Below the pieces are notes generated by a model that worked only from the letters and a program-made list of their open reading frames with translations, searched no databases and was not told the DNA's origin. A stretch of DNA of 15,136 nt, from contig JAAFHM010000029.1 of NCBI GenBank assembly GCA_013298375.1, positions 3,162 to 18,297 on the forward strand, read 5' to 3'. Within the stretch, counting starts at the first letter, position 1, and every line of letters starts with the position of its first letter. This document shows, piece after piece, positions 1 through 6,950 of this stretch. The position numbers and the translations under genes were made by a program. The DNA comes from Ignavibacteria bacterium. Its GTDB lineage: Bacteria; Bacteroidota; Ignavibacteria; Kapaibacteriales; UBA4661.

Positions 1-76
1 TCAATTCGTGTGATTCGTGGACATCATTGACAACATACCTGACCAGTTACAAATCTTCAATATAGCCGATAGTATT

Positions 77-107
77 CGAGAGTCTGCTTGAAAATGGCAG
101 ACTCTCG
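77..107 (+). terminator. Stem-loop, possible terminator of a gene upstream of the window
   Basis: An 11-bp perfect inverted repeat (CGAGAGTCTGC at 77-87, GCAGACTCTCG at 97-107) encloses a 9-base loop. A pyrimidine-rich stretch with short T runs (110-119) follows on the plus strand, but there is no long T-tract. A plus-strand frame is open from base 3 to a TAG at 63-65 and could be the tail of an upstream gene, but it is too short to judge. The hairpin is seen directly; its terminator role is inferred. Confidence 0.5.
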
Positions 108-157
108 TACTTTCTACCTTCCTCTGTGTTCTGCATTTTACTCCTCTGATTCCACCC

Positions 158-1345
158 ATGACTATCGCTATTCTCCACAATTACTACCAACATCGCGGCG
201 GCGAAGATACGGTCTTCGAGGCAGAAGCGCGACTGTTGGAGGAGCGTGGACACAACGTCATTCGCTATGCGGTGCATAACGACAGCGTGAGCGCATATTC
301 CCAACTTCGCCTTGCACGAGCTACCGTCTGGAATCCTGATTCCTACAACGCTCTCCGCGCCCTTTTTCGCGCTGAAAAACCTGATGTGGTGCATTGTCAC
401 AATACCCTTCCGCTTATCTCGCCTTCCGCCTACGCTGCCGCAAATGATGCGGGCATACCAGTAGTCCAAACGCTCCACAACTATCGTCTGCTTTGCGCTA
501 ATGCGCTTTTTTTTCGTGAAGGTCGGGTTTGTGAGGATTGTTTGGGGAAATTTTTTGCCTTTCCTGCTCTCCAGCACAAATGCTATCGCGGAAGCCTTCC
601 TGCAAGTGCTGTTGTGGCTGGCATGACGGCGTGGCATAGGTTGTGGGGAACGTGGGGAAAGCGCGTGGACAAATACATCGCGCTTACGGAATTTGCTCGT
701 GCAAAGTTTATCGAAGGCGGGCTGCCATCAGAAAAAATTGTCGTGAAACCGAATTTTGTGGAAACAGATGCAGGATTCGCTCATGCAGAAGAAACAAAGA
801 ATTACGCGCTTTATGTGGGAAGACTTTCGGAAGAAAAGGGCTTGATGACGGCACTCGAAGCATGGCGTTTATTGGTGGATAACGGCTCCGAGCAGGAATT
901 TCATATTATTGGAAGCGGACCACTTGAAGCGGAAGCAAAAGATTTTGTTCGGAGGCACAACCTTGATTCGGTGTGCTTTTTGGGGCAGAAGCCTTTTTCC
1001 GAAGCGCTAGAAGCCATGAAGTTTGCACGGATGCTGGTATTTCCATCACTCCTCTACGAAACCTTTGGTAAATCTATGATTGAAGCATTTTCCGGCGGAA
1101 CGCCGGTGATTGCCTCACGTTTAGGTGCGCTTGCGGAAGTCGTGCGCGACGGGCATACGGGCTTTCACTTCGAGGTTGGGGATGCGGAGAGCCTTGCTGC
1201 GGCTATTCGGCGTATGAATCAGCTTTCCCCTGAGAGATATGCTTCTATGCGGCTTGCAGCCCGCAGAGACTACGAGGAGCATTATACCGCCGAAGCAAAT
1301 ATGCAACTTTTAGAGCGGGTGTACGAGGAGTGTTGTTTGCGGTAA
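158..1345 (+). CDS. Family 4 glycosyltransferase (GT-B fold)
   Basis: This 395-residue protein would transfer a sugar from a nucleotide-sugar donor onto a growing polysaccharide or lipid-linked acceptor at the cytoplasmic face of the membrane. The N-terminal acceptor half has HRGGEDTV (12-19), a glycine-rich loop typical of GT4 enzymes, and HCHN (79-82). A cysteine cluster, C113, C126, C129 (CEDC) and C142, sits in the segment after TLHNYRL and may bind a metal. The C-terminal donor half has YVGRLSEEKG (219-228), GSGP (252-255) and the GT4 E-x7-E motif (E301 and E309, in YETFGKSMIEAF), followed by GGTPVIAS. The length is normal for the family. The start at 158 lacks a Shine-Dalgarno sequence, as many genes here do. 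The gene stands alone between a hairpin and a convergent hydrolase, so donor, acceptor and pathway cannot be assigned. Confidence 0.93.
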   Translation: MTIAILHNYYQHRGGEDTVFEAEARLLEERGHNVIRYAVHNDSVSAYSQLRLARATVWNPDSYNALRALFRAEKPDVVHCHNTLPLISPSAYAAANDAGIPVVQTLHNYRLLCANALFFREGRVCEDCLGKFFAFPALQHKCYRGSLPASAVVAGMTAWHRLWGTWGKRVDKYIALTEFARAKFIEGGLPSEKIVVKPNFVETDAGFAHAEETKNYALYVGRLSEEKGLMTALEAWRLLVDNGSEQEFHIIGSGPLEAEAKDFVRRHNLDSVCFLGQKPFSEALEAMKFARMLVFPSLLYETFGKSMIEAFSGGTPVIASRLGALAEVVRDGHTGFHFEVGDAESLAAAIRRMNQLSPERYASMRLAARRDYEEHYTAEANMQLLERVYEECCLR

Positions 1346-1387
1346 TCAAGCGCAAACTGCGTTTGCACTCCAGTTGGATGGGCGTTC

Positions 1388-2083
1388 TCATTCTATCTTT
1401 ATTTGCTCGACGGCTGCCTTCAGAACTTCTGTATTCATCACGTGTGTCCCTTCAAAGCTGATAAAATCAATCTGTAATCCCGCCTCAGCAATACTGGCTC
1501 GTTGCTTTTCCAAAATCTCCGGCGTGATAAATTCATCGTCCGTTCCAATCACAAACGTTGTTTTCATGCCTTCAAAAAGCGCTTTATGAGCGCTCAGGTC
1601 AATTTCTGCCGGAAATCCACCAGCCCAGCAAATAAGCCTATCGGCGCGAAGTCCGCCGCGCACAATCCATCGGCAGAGCGTCGTTACACCCTGTGAAAAG
1701 CCAAGCGTCCAAACGCGCACTGCGTCAGGCTTGCCGCCTTTTTGAAGCAATTCCTCAAAAACGGTTTGCTGGAGTTGCTGTAAATATGCCAAGTAGTCCT
1801 GTACCTCGCTATCGCGGTCTTCTTTGGTCGTCCACGTCGCCCCGACGCGCGTCCACTCTTTGACATAAAAACGGGAAAGCCCTTCGGGAGCGACGATATA
1901 ACGTGTTCCATCATCCAAACCCCGAAAATGGCGAATGAAAAACTCTGCAAGCTGCCCGTAGCCATGGACAACAAACCAGATTTCACGTGTGGCTTCAGAG
2001 AGTGTGCCGAGAGTGAAGTAGCGTGCTGTCTTACGGACTTCGAGATGATGTGATTCAGCGTTTTTTGTGGTATCGTCGGTCAT
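1388..2083 (-). CDS. Alpha/beta hydrolase, phospholipase/carboxylesterase-like
   Basis: A predicted 231-residue soluble serine hydrolase. VVHGYGQ (38-44) matches the oxyanion-hole strand and loop. The nucleophile elbow is GFSQG (128-132, S130), the acid is probably D182 or D183 (GTDDEF), and the catalytic histidine is H214 (GTHVM). This order and length fit the carboxylesterase/phospholipase branch of the alpha/beta hydrolases, which cleaves carboxyl esters. No signal peptide is visible. The frame is open upstream to about 2218, but the extra residues would run through the terminator hairpin at 2124-2158, so the ATG at 2083 is the sensible start. The gene is convergent with the glycosyltransferase, 42 bases away. 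The substrate cannot be inferred. Confidence 0.88.
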   Translation of the reverse strand: MTDDTTKNAESHHLEVRKTARYFTLGTLSEATREIWFVVHGYGQLAEFFIRHFRGLDDGTRYIVAPEGLSRFYVKEWTRVGATWTTKEDRDSEVQDYLAYLQQLQQTVFEELLQKGGKPDAVRVWTLGFSQGVTTLCRWIVRGGLRADRLICWAGGFPAEIDLSAHKALFEGMKTTFVIGTDDEFITPEILEKQRASIAEAGLQIDFISFEGTHVMNTEVLKAAVEQIKIE

Positions 2084-2123
2084 TGTTCGCAGAAAAATTG
2101 GTGAAATAGGATACAATACAAAA

Positions 2124-2158
2124 CCGCCGAAGTGCAGCAAATATCTGTACTTCGGCGG
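2124..2158 (-). terminator. Strong intrinsic terminator of the small membrane-protein gene
   Basis: A perfect 10-bp GC-rich inverted repeat (CCGCCGAAGT at 2124-2133, ACTTCGGCGG at 2149-2158) extends inward by four pairs including one G-U, around a 7-base loop (2138-2144). Read on the minus strand, the stem is followed directly by TTTTGTATTGT. It lies 14 bases after the stop of the gene that ends at 2173 and upstream of the hydrolase start at 2083, so it separates those two transcripts. Confidence 0.88.
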
Positions 2159-2172
2159 TAAAAGAGGACTCT

Positions 2173-2640
2173 CTAGGAAAAGCGGAAGAGTGGTCGTCCG
2201 TAGCTCAAAAACGACCAAGGTATCGAAGCAAGAACAAGCAAGACTGCTATGGTGAAAAAGATAGCTGCCGCCTTGTGTTTTGCCTCATCGGTAGCGGCTT
2301 TCAGGGCGCGGGCATTGCCGATATGCGCGAGTGCCAGCGCAACGGTCATTGCAAAAATGTGTTCTACTCCCCAAAAGCGCAAAATTCTGTCTTTCATGGC
2401 AGCGCCAAAACTTGGAAATACGCCTTGCGTCGTGATAGGGCTGAGAATAGCATAGAGCAGCAATCCGATAACAAATTGCAGCGTCATACTGTGCGCAAAC
2501 ATCACGTTCCAACGTCTATCGCTGTCCGACCACGGCTTTTTGCCAAACCAGCCCGAATATGCTTGAAATAGCGCCACTGCTGCGCACACAAGCACGAGCC
2601 AGCGCAAAAGCGAATGAAGAACAAGAGTAATTTCGTACAT
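2173..2640 (-). CDS. Small four-helix membrane protein of the Bacteroidota 'cytochrome B' family
   Basis: A 155-residue integral membrane protein with about four hydrophobic helices, near residues 3-25, 48-68, 88-110 and 127-145. The pattern HSLLRWLVL near the N-terminus, a central GVEH, then IPW and RPLFR at the C-terminus resembles a short Bacteroidota family that databases often label 'cytochrome B' or leave unnamed. Histidines lie in or near the helices (HSLLRW, FAHS, GVEH, LAHIG) and could in principle hold haem, but no haem binding is shown. An open frame extends upstream to 2760, but it would enter the neighbouring gene. The ATG at 2640, preceded by an A/T-rich leader and a Bacteroidota-like promoter, is preferred. 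Family recognition is from memory of conserved motifs; the function is unknown. Confidence 0.82.
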   Translation of the reverse strand: MYEITLVLHSLLRWLVLVCAAVALFQAYSGWFGKKPWSDSDRRWNVMFAHSMTLQFVIGLLLYAILSPITTQGVFPSFGAAMKDRILRFWGVEHIFAMTVALALAHIGNARALKAATDEAKHKAAAIFFTIAVLLVLASIPWSFLSYGRPLFRFS

Positions 2641-2691
2641 AGAAAAAAACCTTTGGGGAAAAAGTAAGAGAGAAGCTATGAGTTTGCAGCG

Positions 2692-2724
2692 CAAATATAC
2701 GCAATCTCGCTCTAACTGCGCAAT
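2692..2724 (-). promoter_or_regulatory. Bacteroidota-type promoter for the small membrane-protein gene
   Basis: On the minus strand ATTG (2724-2721) is followed after 21 bases by TATATTTG (2699-2692). This matches the Bacteroidota housekeeping consensus TTTG, 19-21 bases, TAnnTTTG, with the -7 box exact and the -33 box missing one base. It lies in the 83-base gap before the start at 2640, and its -33 box touches the stop codon of the anti-sigma gene. The predicted leader is roughly 45 bases. Confidence 0.45.
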
Positions 2725-3890
2725 TATCGCTTCTCCCAACGCTCCAACTCTTTCATCCATTTTGCGGCTTTGGTAGAGCCTTCATCGGTCAGGATTTTTA
2801 CGGCTTCTCGCAAACTCGTGACGGCTTTTTCCGTGCTGCCTTGTTCGCGGTAGAGCAGCGCAAGTTCAGCGCGGATTTCTCCTTCGAGTTCGCGGAGTTT
2901 GAGGCTTTGTGAGGCTTTGAGGGCTTTTTCAAAGAAATCCGCACTTTCGCTGAATTTTCCTGCCGTCCGCTCAAGCATTGCTAATTTTTTTGCATCAAAC
3001 GCAAACCCTGCTTTGTCGCCATTTTGCTCTTTCATGCGGACTAGGGCAGCCATTTGGTCAATTTTATTGCGCAAATCTTGTGCGGCTTTGCTTTCAATGT
3101 CCGCACTTGCTTTGCTATCTTGTTCATTGCCAATCGGGGTTGCATCCTGTGTCGCTGGGGGCGTGGTTTGTGGCTGCACAGCAGAATTGTCGGCGCTTGG
3201 TGATTTTGCTGTCTGCTTTGCCGCATCGGTGCTATGTTCTGCCGTAGTTGACGGTGCAGGTGCGTTTTGCGCAGAAGGCTGTTGTAATGCGCCCTCCGGC
3301 GATGCCGAGCGCGATGTCGTTGTCGGCGAAGCGCTTGATGTGGGCGCGGACGGCATTGCGGCTTCATTGCTTGAAGGCGCATATTTCCAAGCACCATAGC
3401 CAATTCCTCCGCAAATTGCTGCGACAACGATGGATTTTGCAAGAAATGTACCGGTAAGCAGTGTGGCGATTTTCCCTGTACCAAGCACTACACCAGCTTT
3501 AGTGGCTGTTGACACACCTACCCCGGCGGTTGTTGTTGTCACGCCTACTGCCGTTGTGCCGATGCTTGTTGATGTAGCACCTGTGGCGGCAGCACTGGCA
3601 GTAAGGGCGGTTGCTGTGCCGAGAGCGAGTGCTTGCGCCATTTGCTGTTGCATTTCGCCCAAAAATGCCGTATCAACGCGGTCTATCCAGCGCTCTCCCA
3701 GATGAGCATTGTCAATCATTTCATCGAAAGAGGTGATAGCGCGGACTTCATCGGCAAAGGCGGGATTTTCTCGCAAAAGCGTTTCAAATCGTGCTTGGCC
3801 AGTCGCAGAAAGTGTTCCGTCGAGGTACTGAACAAGAAGGTCTTCGGTTTCGCTGTTCAGCGTGAAGGTGTTTGCGGTGAAGCTGTTCAT
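2724..3890 (-). CDS. Anti-sigma-factor-like membrane protein with C-terminal TPR repeats
   Basis: A 388-residue protein predicted to hold the adjacent ECF sigma factor at the inner membrane. Residues 14-60 form a helical segment (TEDLLVQYLDGTLSATGQ, then ENPAFADEVRA) like the N-terminal domain of many anti-sigma factors, without the HxxxCxxC zinc motif. An Ala/Thr/Gly-rich stretch (90-140) leads to one likely transmembrane helix (about 143-165). A Ser/Pro/Ala/Thr-rich linker (170-265) follows, and then helical tetratricopeptide-like repeats (about 270-385, including GKFSESADFFEKAL and GSTEKAVTSLREAV). The start ATG overlaps the sigma stop as ATGA, so translation is probably coupled. The layout suggests an outward-facing TPR sensor domain and a cytoplasmic sigma-binding head. 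The anti-sigma role is inferred from domain order and gene pairing, and the signal is unknown. Confidence 0.8.
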   Translation of the reverse strand: MNSFTANTFTLNSETEDLLVQYLDGTLSATGQARFETLLRENPAFADEVRAITSFDEMIDNAHLGERWIDRVDTAFLGEMQQQMAQALALGTATALTASAAATGATSTSIGTTAVGVTTTTAGVGVSTATKAGVVLGTGKIATLLTGTFLAKSIVVAAICGGIGYGAWKYAPSSNEAAMPSAPTSSASPTTTSRSASPEGALQQPSAQNAPAPSTTAEHSTDAAKQTAKSPSADNSAVQPQTTPPATQDATPIGNEQDSKASADIESKAAQDLRNKIDQMAALVRMKEQNGDKAGFAFDAKKLAMLERTAGKFSESADFFEKALKASQSLKLRELEGEIRAELALLYREQGSTEKAVTSLREAVKILTDEGSTKAAKWMKELERWEKR

Positions 3891-4477
3891 TGCAATTCCT
3901 TGATAAAGGGAGCGAGTAATTGTCGGAGAAGTTGTTTAGCGCGAAAAACGCGCACTTTAGCCAGAGATACCGTGATACCGAGTGTTTGAGCGATTTCTTC
4001 GTGCTGCAAGCCGTCGTATTGTTTGAGTTCAAATGCTTCGCGCAAATCTTCCGGAAGCTGCGCAATAGCACGGTCTAATGCTTGTTGGAGTAAAAAGTCG
4101 TGATGTTCGTTTACTGAGCCGGAGCTTTCGGGCAAAATGTCCTCGCCGTCGTGTTCGATGGGTTTATTTTGTGTCAAATCCCGTTGCTGACGTTTTGAGA
4201 CTTTCATGACATGGTGCCGAGCAATCGTAAAGAGCCATGCCGCATAATTTCCACCCGTAAAAGATTCGCGCTTTTCAAAAACAACGCTCATAACGGCTTG
4301 GAAAGCATCTTTTGCGGCATCGTGCGAACCCGTTGCTCGCAGACAGTAGGCGTAGAGCCGTTTATCGTAGCGTTTGTAGAGAATATTAAAAGCAGATTCG
4401 CTACGTTCCTCCCTGATTTTCGTAAATAATTCTTCATCACTCATCTCGTTGAGTGACGATGGTTTGGCTTGGGTCAT
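3887..4477 (-). CDS. ECF-type RNA polymerase sigma factor
   Basis: A 196-residue sigma factor of the extracytoplasmic-function type. Region 2 spans about 29-97: SAFNILYKRYDKRLYAY, the core-binding helix, then DAAKDAFQAVMSVVF and AAWLFTIARHHVMKVSKR. Region 4 spans about 133-187: LPEDLREAFELKQYDGL, then the helix-turn-helix HEEIAQTLGITVSLAKVRVFRAK that reads the -35 element. The start is uncertain. The frame stays open upstream, with another ATG at 4615 (242 residues) and a GTG at 4636. I chose 4477 because it gives the usual ECF length and has the local ATTATG context, while the extra 46 residues show no family motif. The gene is coupled by ATGA to the anti-sigma-like gene downstream. Its regulon cannot be read from this window. 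Confidence 0.88.
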   Translation of the reverse strand: MTQAKPSSLNEMSDEELFTKIREERSESAFNILYKRYDKRLYAYCLRATGSHDAAKDAFQAVMSVVFEKRESFTGGNYAAWLFTIARHHVMKVSKRQQRDLTQNKPIEHDGEDILPESSGSVNEHHDFLLQQALDRAIAQLPEDLREAFELKQYDGLQHEEIAQTLGITVSLAKVRVFRAKQLLRQLLAPFIKELQ

Positions 4478-5011
4478 AATATCGTCTGAAAGTGGTCGCT
4501 TGCGCGGCTCTGCGAAGGAAGAATGGGCGACATTGCCCTGAGTAATTCTTTCGGTGAGCGCAAAAGCGGCTTGAAACGTCTGCGTATCACACGCAGCAGT
4601 GTTTAATGAAGCCATAAAATAACGAAAATCCGGCACAAAGTGTCCGCGTAAACATTTTGTTGCAGAAAAGAACGCATTTTTTCACGCCGCGTTGTTCTTG
4701 ATGCGTCCTCTCTATTGATAAAAAGCACCAAAAGCCAAAAGAGTTACAATGTTGGCAAAAAAATATTCAATTTGTGAAGGTGTCGTCTGAAAAGCGCATA
4801 AAAACAAGGCTTCGAGATGCTCATGGCGTATTGATGGGCGAAATTGGTATCCAATGCTCTCTGCTAAAATGATGGCAAAGAAAATTCTCCCGATGTTATC
4901 AAGAAATTTCCTGCAAGAACGTTGTGCGTAAAAGAACAAAGTTGTATATTAAAACCCAATCATTTTTCATGGGATTTTTATTGCACCCGACCACACTCTT
5001 GAGCGAGGATT
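4478..5011. other. Intergenic region between the divergent sigma factor and cheW
   Basis: These bases separate the two divergent genes, if the sigma factor starts at 4477; otherwise the gap is 4616-5011. A TTG-started frame of 75 codons at 4712-4939 on the minus strand has no ATG start and no recognisable motif, so I do not call it. A loose inverted repeat (AAGAAC 4668-4673, GTTCTT 4694-4699) and ATTGG-TAT-CCAAT (4843-4855) are present but weak. The stretch should hold both divergent promoters. Confidence 0.6.
4922..4950 (+). promoter_or_regulatory. cheW: Possible sigma-70-like promoter for the cheW operon
   Basis: TTGTGC (4922-4927) and TATATT (4945-4950) are separated by 17 bases, which is ideal spacing. 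The -10 matches 5 of 6 consensus positions and the -35 only 3 of 6. The site lies 61 bases before the cheW start. No TAnnTTTG site was found in this gap, so this is only the best visible candidate. Confidence 0.3.
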
Positions 5012-5515
5012 ATGTCTATGCAAACAGCTTTTGACAAAAAAGGTACTGATAAACGTGAGCAGGGCGGTAGCAGCGAAGAAGTGTTGCAACTGGTCAGTTT
5101 CACGCTCGGCAAGGAAGAATTTGGAATTGATATTCTTCGAGTGCAGGAGATTAACCGTACATCGTCGGTAACACGTGTGCCGAACTCACCGCACTTTATC
5201 GAAGGCGTTATCAACCTGCGTGGGAAAGTTATTCCTATCGTGGATTTGCGGAAGCGCTTTGGTATGCCGCCTTCGCAGCACGATAAAAACACACGCATTA
5301 TCGTTGTCGAAATTCTTTCTAAGACAGTCGGTTTTATCGTTGACTCCGTTCGGGAAGTGCTTCGCATCCCTCAAAGTGTCGTTGATCCACCGCCACCGAT
5401 TGTTGCGGGTATTAGTTCCGATTATATTGAAGGAGTTGGTAAGATGGATGATCGTTTGCTCATCTTGCTCAATTTGGAAAAGGCGCTTTCATCGGCAGAA
5501 TTACAAGCCTTGTAA
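5012..5515 (+). CDS. cheW: CheW chemotaxis coupling protein
   Basis: CheW joins the CheA kinase to chemoreceptors in the cytoplasmic membrane-associated array. The 167-residue protein is a single CheW domain (about 23-160) with a polar 20-residue N-terminal tail. The core has VSFTLGKEEFGIDILRVQEI and the signature EGVINLRGKVIPIVDLRKRF (64-83), including R70 in the receptor/kinase-coupling loop, then VDSVREVL (110-117). Length is normal for the family. Two starts compete. The ATG at 5012 is only 2 bases from AGGA (5006-5009). The in-frame ATG at 5018 is 8 bases away, the better spacing, and would give 165 residues. The gene opens the first chemotaxis block. Confidence 0.95.
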   Translation: MSMQTAFDKKGTDKREQGGSSEEVLQLVSFTLGKEEFGIDILRVQEINRTSSVTRVPNSPHFIEGVINLRGKVIPIVDLRKRFGMPPSQHDKNTRIIVVEILSKTVGFIVDSVREVLRIPQSVVDPPPPIVAGISSDYIEGVGKMDDRLLILLNLEKALSSAELQAL

Positions 5516-5579
5516 TTGCTTGCGTTTGTCCTTTTTTCTCATACCGTTATCTGCCCAATAATCTTCTTGATAGCCATTT

Positions 5580-5630
5580 CAGAAATGATGATGTTTTCTG
5601 CGCCTCCGTTCTTAGTGATGCGGAGGGTTT
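5580..5630 (+). terminator. Tandem hairpins after cheW, possible attenuator
   Basis: Two short stem-loops stand in the 134-base cheW to HEAT-gene gap: CAGAAA/TTTCTG (5580-5585, 5595-5600) and GC-rich CCTCCG/CGGAGG (5603-5608, 5621-5626) with a 12-base loop, followed by GTTTCTT. The T-tract is poor, so a leaky terminator or mRNA processing site that lowers downstream expression is more likely than full termination. Confidence 0.35.
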
Positions 5631-5649
5631 CTTATCTACGAGCCTATTT

Positions 5650-6945
5650 ATGAGCGTCCAAGACCGTATTTCATCTATGCTGGATTCAACCGATGCTGCC
5701 GTTCGCCGACGCGCAGCAGAGGAGCTTATGGAGTTAAGCAGCGCTGAAAACGACGTAATTACTGCCTTTGCTAAAGGTCTGACCGATGCGGATAAAGGGG
5801 TGCGGGACATCTGCGCACTTGCACTCGTGCGCCTGGGCAGCGATTCGACCGCCATAAGTGCAAAAGCTGTCGCACCACTTATCACCTTTGAGGATATTGA
5901 AGTTCGTAATCTTGCTGGCGACGTACTCATAAAACTTGGTGCATCCGCCGCAGACGCTTTATATCCGTATCTCAGCGACCCCAAGGAAGACAATCGCAAG
6001 TTTGCCTGTGATATTATCGGCTTGAGTAATAACCCCGCCGCTATTCCTCACGTGCGCAAACTCTTGACGGATGAAGATGACAACGTGCGCTGCGCTGCGG
6101 TGGAATCGCTCGGATTTCTCAAGGCAACCGACCTTTTGGGTGATGTTGTCGGGATGTATGACGACGAGATTGTTCGCCCATACGTTATTGCTGCCATTGG
6201 TAATTTAGGCGGCAAACAAGCGCAAGAATTTTTGCTCAAATTGATGGAAGAGCCAGACGAGTTTGTACAGATTTCCGCCATTGACGCTTTGGCGGTATGT
6301 ACCGATGAAATCGGCGTTGCGCATAAACTCCTTGCCCTTTTGCCAACATCAAGCGCTGATGTGCAGTTAGTTCTGCTCAGAACAATTTATAGTATCGCTT
6401 TTCGATTGCAAATTGCCATAGAACTGCCGAAAGATCTCCGTGAGATAGCACGATTGGCACTTATGGACGACGAGCCAGATACACGCATAGCTGGTCTTTT
6501 GGCACTCGGTCAAAGCTACGAAGAAGAGGATATTCCAGCGCTTTTGCATGAAATTACGCTGAATAACGCGGAAACACAGCAACATATTTTATCGGTTATT
6601 CTTTCTCACTCCACCCCGGCGGTGGCAAGGGAGTTTTTTGACCGTATATTTGCGGCACAATTTGAGGCAAATTCGCCGATGACGGAGATATTGGGCTTTT
6701 TGACGGCAATTCTTCCACACGTTGAGGGAGAAAATGCAGCCATAGCCATTCAAGCTGTCATGCGGCAGTATGCGGCAGTGATACAAGACCATCGCCGAGA
6801 GATCATTGAGTTTTTGCTTGCCGTCAGCAGGGATGCCGCCATACACTTGCTATCGGACGAAATCACGTCGGGACAGCAGCATCGCGTAGAAGATGCCGCC
6901 CAATTCGCCCAGTTCTACAACATACGAGAAATTGTGCTACCTTGA
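5650..6945 (+). CDS. HEAT-repeat (PBS-lyase-like) protein in the chemotaxis operon
   Basis: A 431-residue, all-helical repeat protein with no signal peptide or membrane segment. Degenerate HEAT units of about 30 residues run through the first half, each with a D/E-x-x-V-R core: DAAVRRRAAEELMEL (15-29), DKGVRDICALALVRLG (48-63), DIEVRNLAGDVLIKLG (82-97), DDNVRCAAVESLGFL (143-157), DEIVRPYVIAAIGNLGG (172-188), DEFVQISAIDALAV (203-216) and EPDTRIAGLLALG (275-287). The second half is helical but more divergent. Such proteins act as protein-binding scaffolds. The position between cheW and cheR implies a partner within the Che machinery, and HEAT proteins are known, from memory, in some other chemosensory clusters such as Myxococcus Che7. 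The true partner is unknown. The stop overlaps a TTG in the cheR frame; the cheR ATG candidates lie downstream. Confidence 0.85.
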   Translation: MSVQDRISSMLDSTDAAVRRRAAEELMELSSAENDVITAFAKGLTDADKGVRDICALALVRLGSDSTAISAKAVAPLITFEDIEVRNLAGDVLIKLGASAADALYPYLSDPKEDNRKFACDIIGLSNNPAAIPHVRKLLTDEDDNVRCAAVESLGFLKATDLLGDVVGMYDDEIVRPYVIAAIGNLGGKQAQEFLLKLMEEPDEFVQISAIDALAVCTDEIGVAHKLLALLPTSSADVQLVLLRTIYSIAFRLQIAIELPKDLREIARLALMDDEPDTRIAGLLALGQSYEEEDIPALLHEITLNNAETQQHILSVILSHSTPAVAREFFDRIFAAQFEANSPMTEILGFLTAILPHVEGENAAIAIQAVMRQYAAVIQDHRREIIEFLLAVSRDAAIHLLSDEITSGQQHRVEDAAQFAQFYNIREIVLP

Positions 6946-6950
6946 AGCAA

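Noticed and set aside
1..30. Direct repeat ATTCGTG at the left edge as a CRISPR or transposon end
   Set aside because: There are only two 7-base copies, and neither spacers, target-site duplications nor associated genes are visible.
47..637. A 196-codon open frame on the minus strand opposite the glycosyltransferase
   Set aside because: It lies antisense to a well-supported gene, has no recognisable domain, and its composition looks like the reverse complement of coding sequence.
1352..1366. Inverted repeat GCAAAC-TGC-GTTTGC between convergent genes as a terminator
   Set aside because: The stem has only 6 bp with a 3-base loop and no T-tract on either strand, so it cannot be supported as an intrinsic terminator.
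2899..3399. A 166-codon plus-strand frame, Ala/Cys/Ser-rich
   Set aside because: It is antisense to the anti-sigma-like gene, whose biased Ala/Thr/Ser codons create long open frames on the other strand. No motif was found.
4712..4939. A 75-codon minus-strand frame in the sigma-cheW gap
   Set aside because: It begins only at TTG, has no internal Met to use instead, no ribosome-binding site and no motif. It is probably chance in noncoding DNA.
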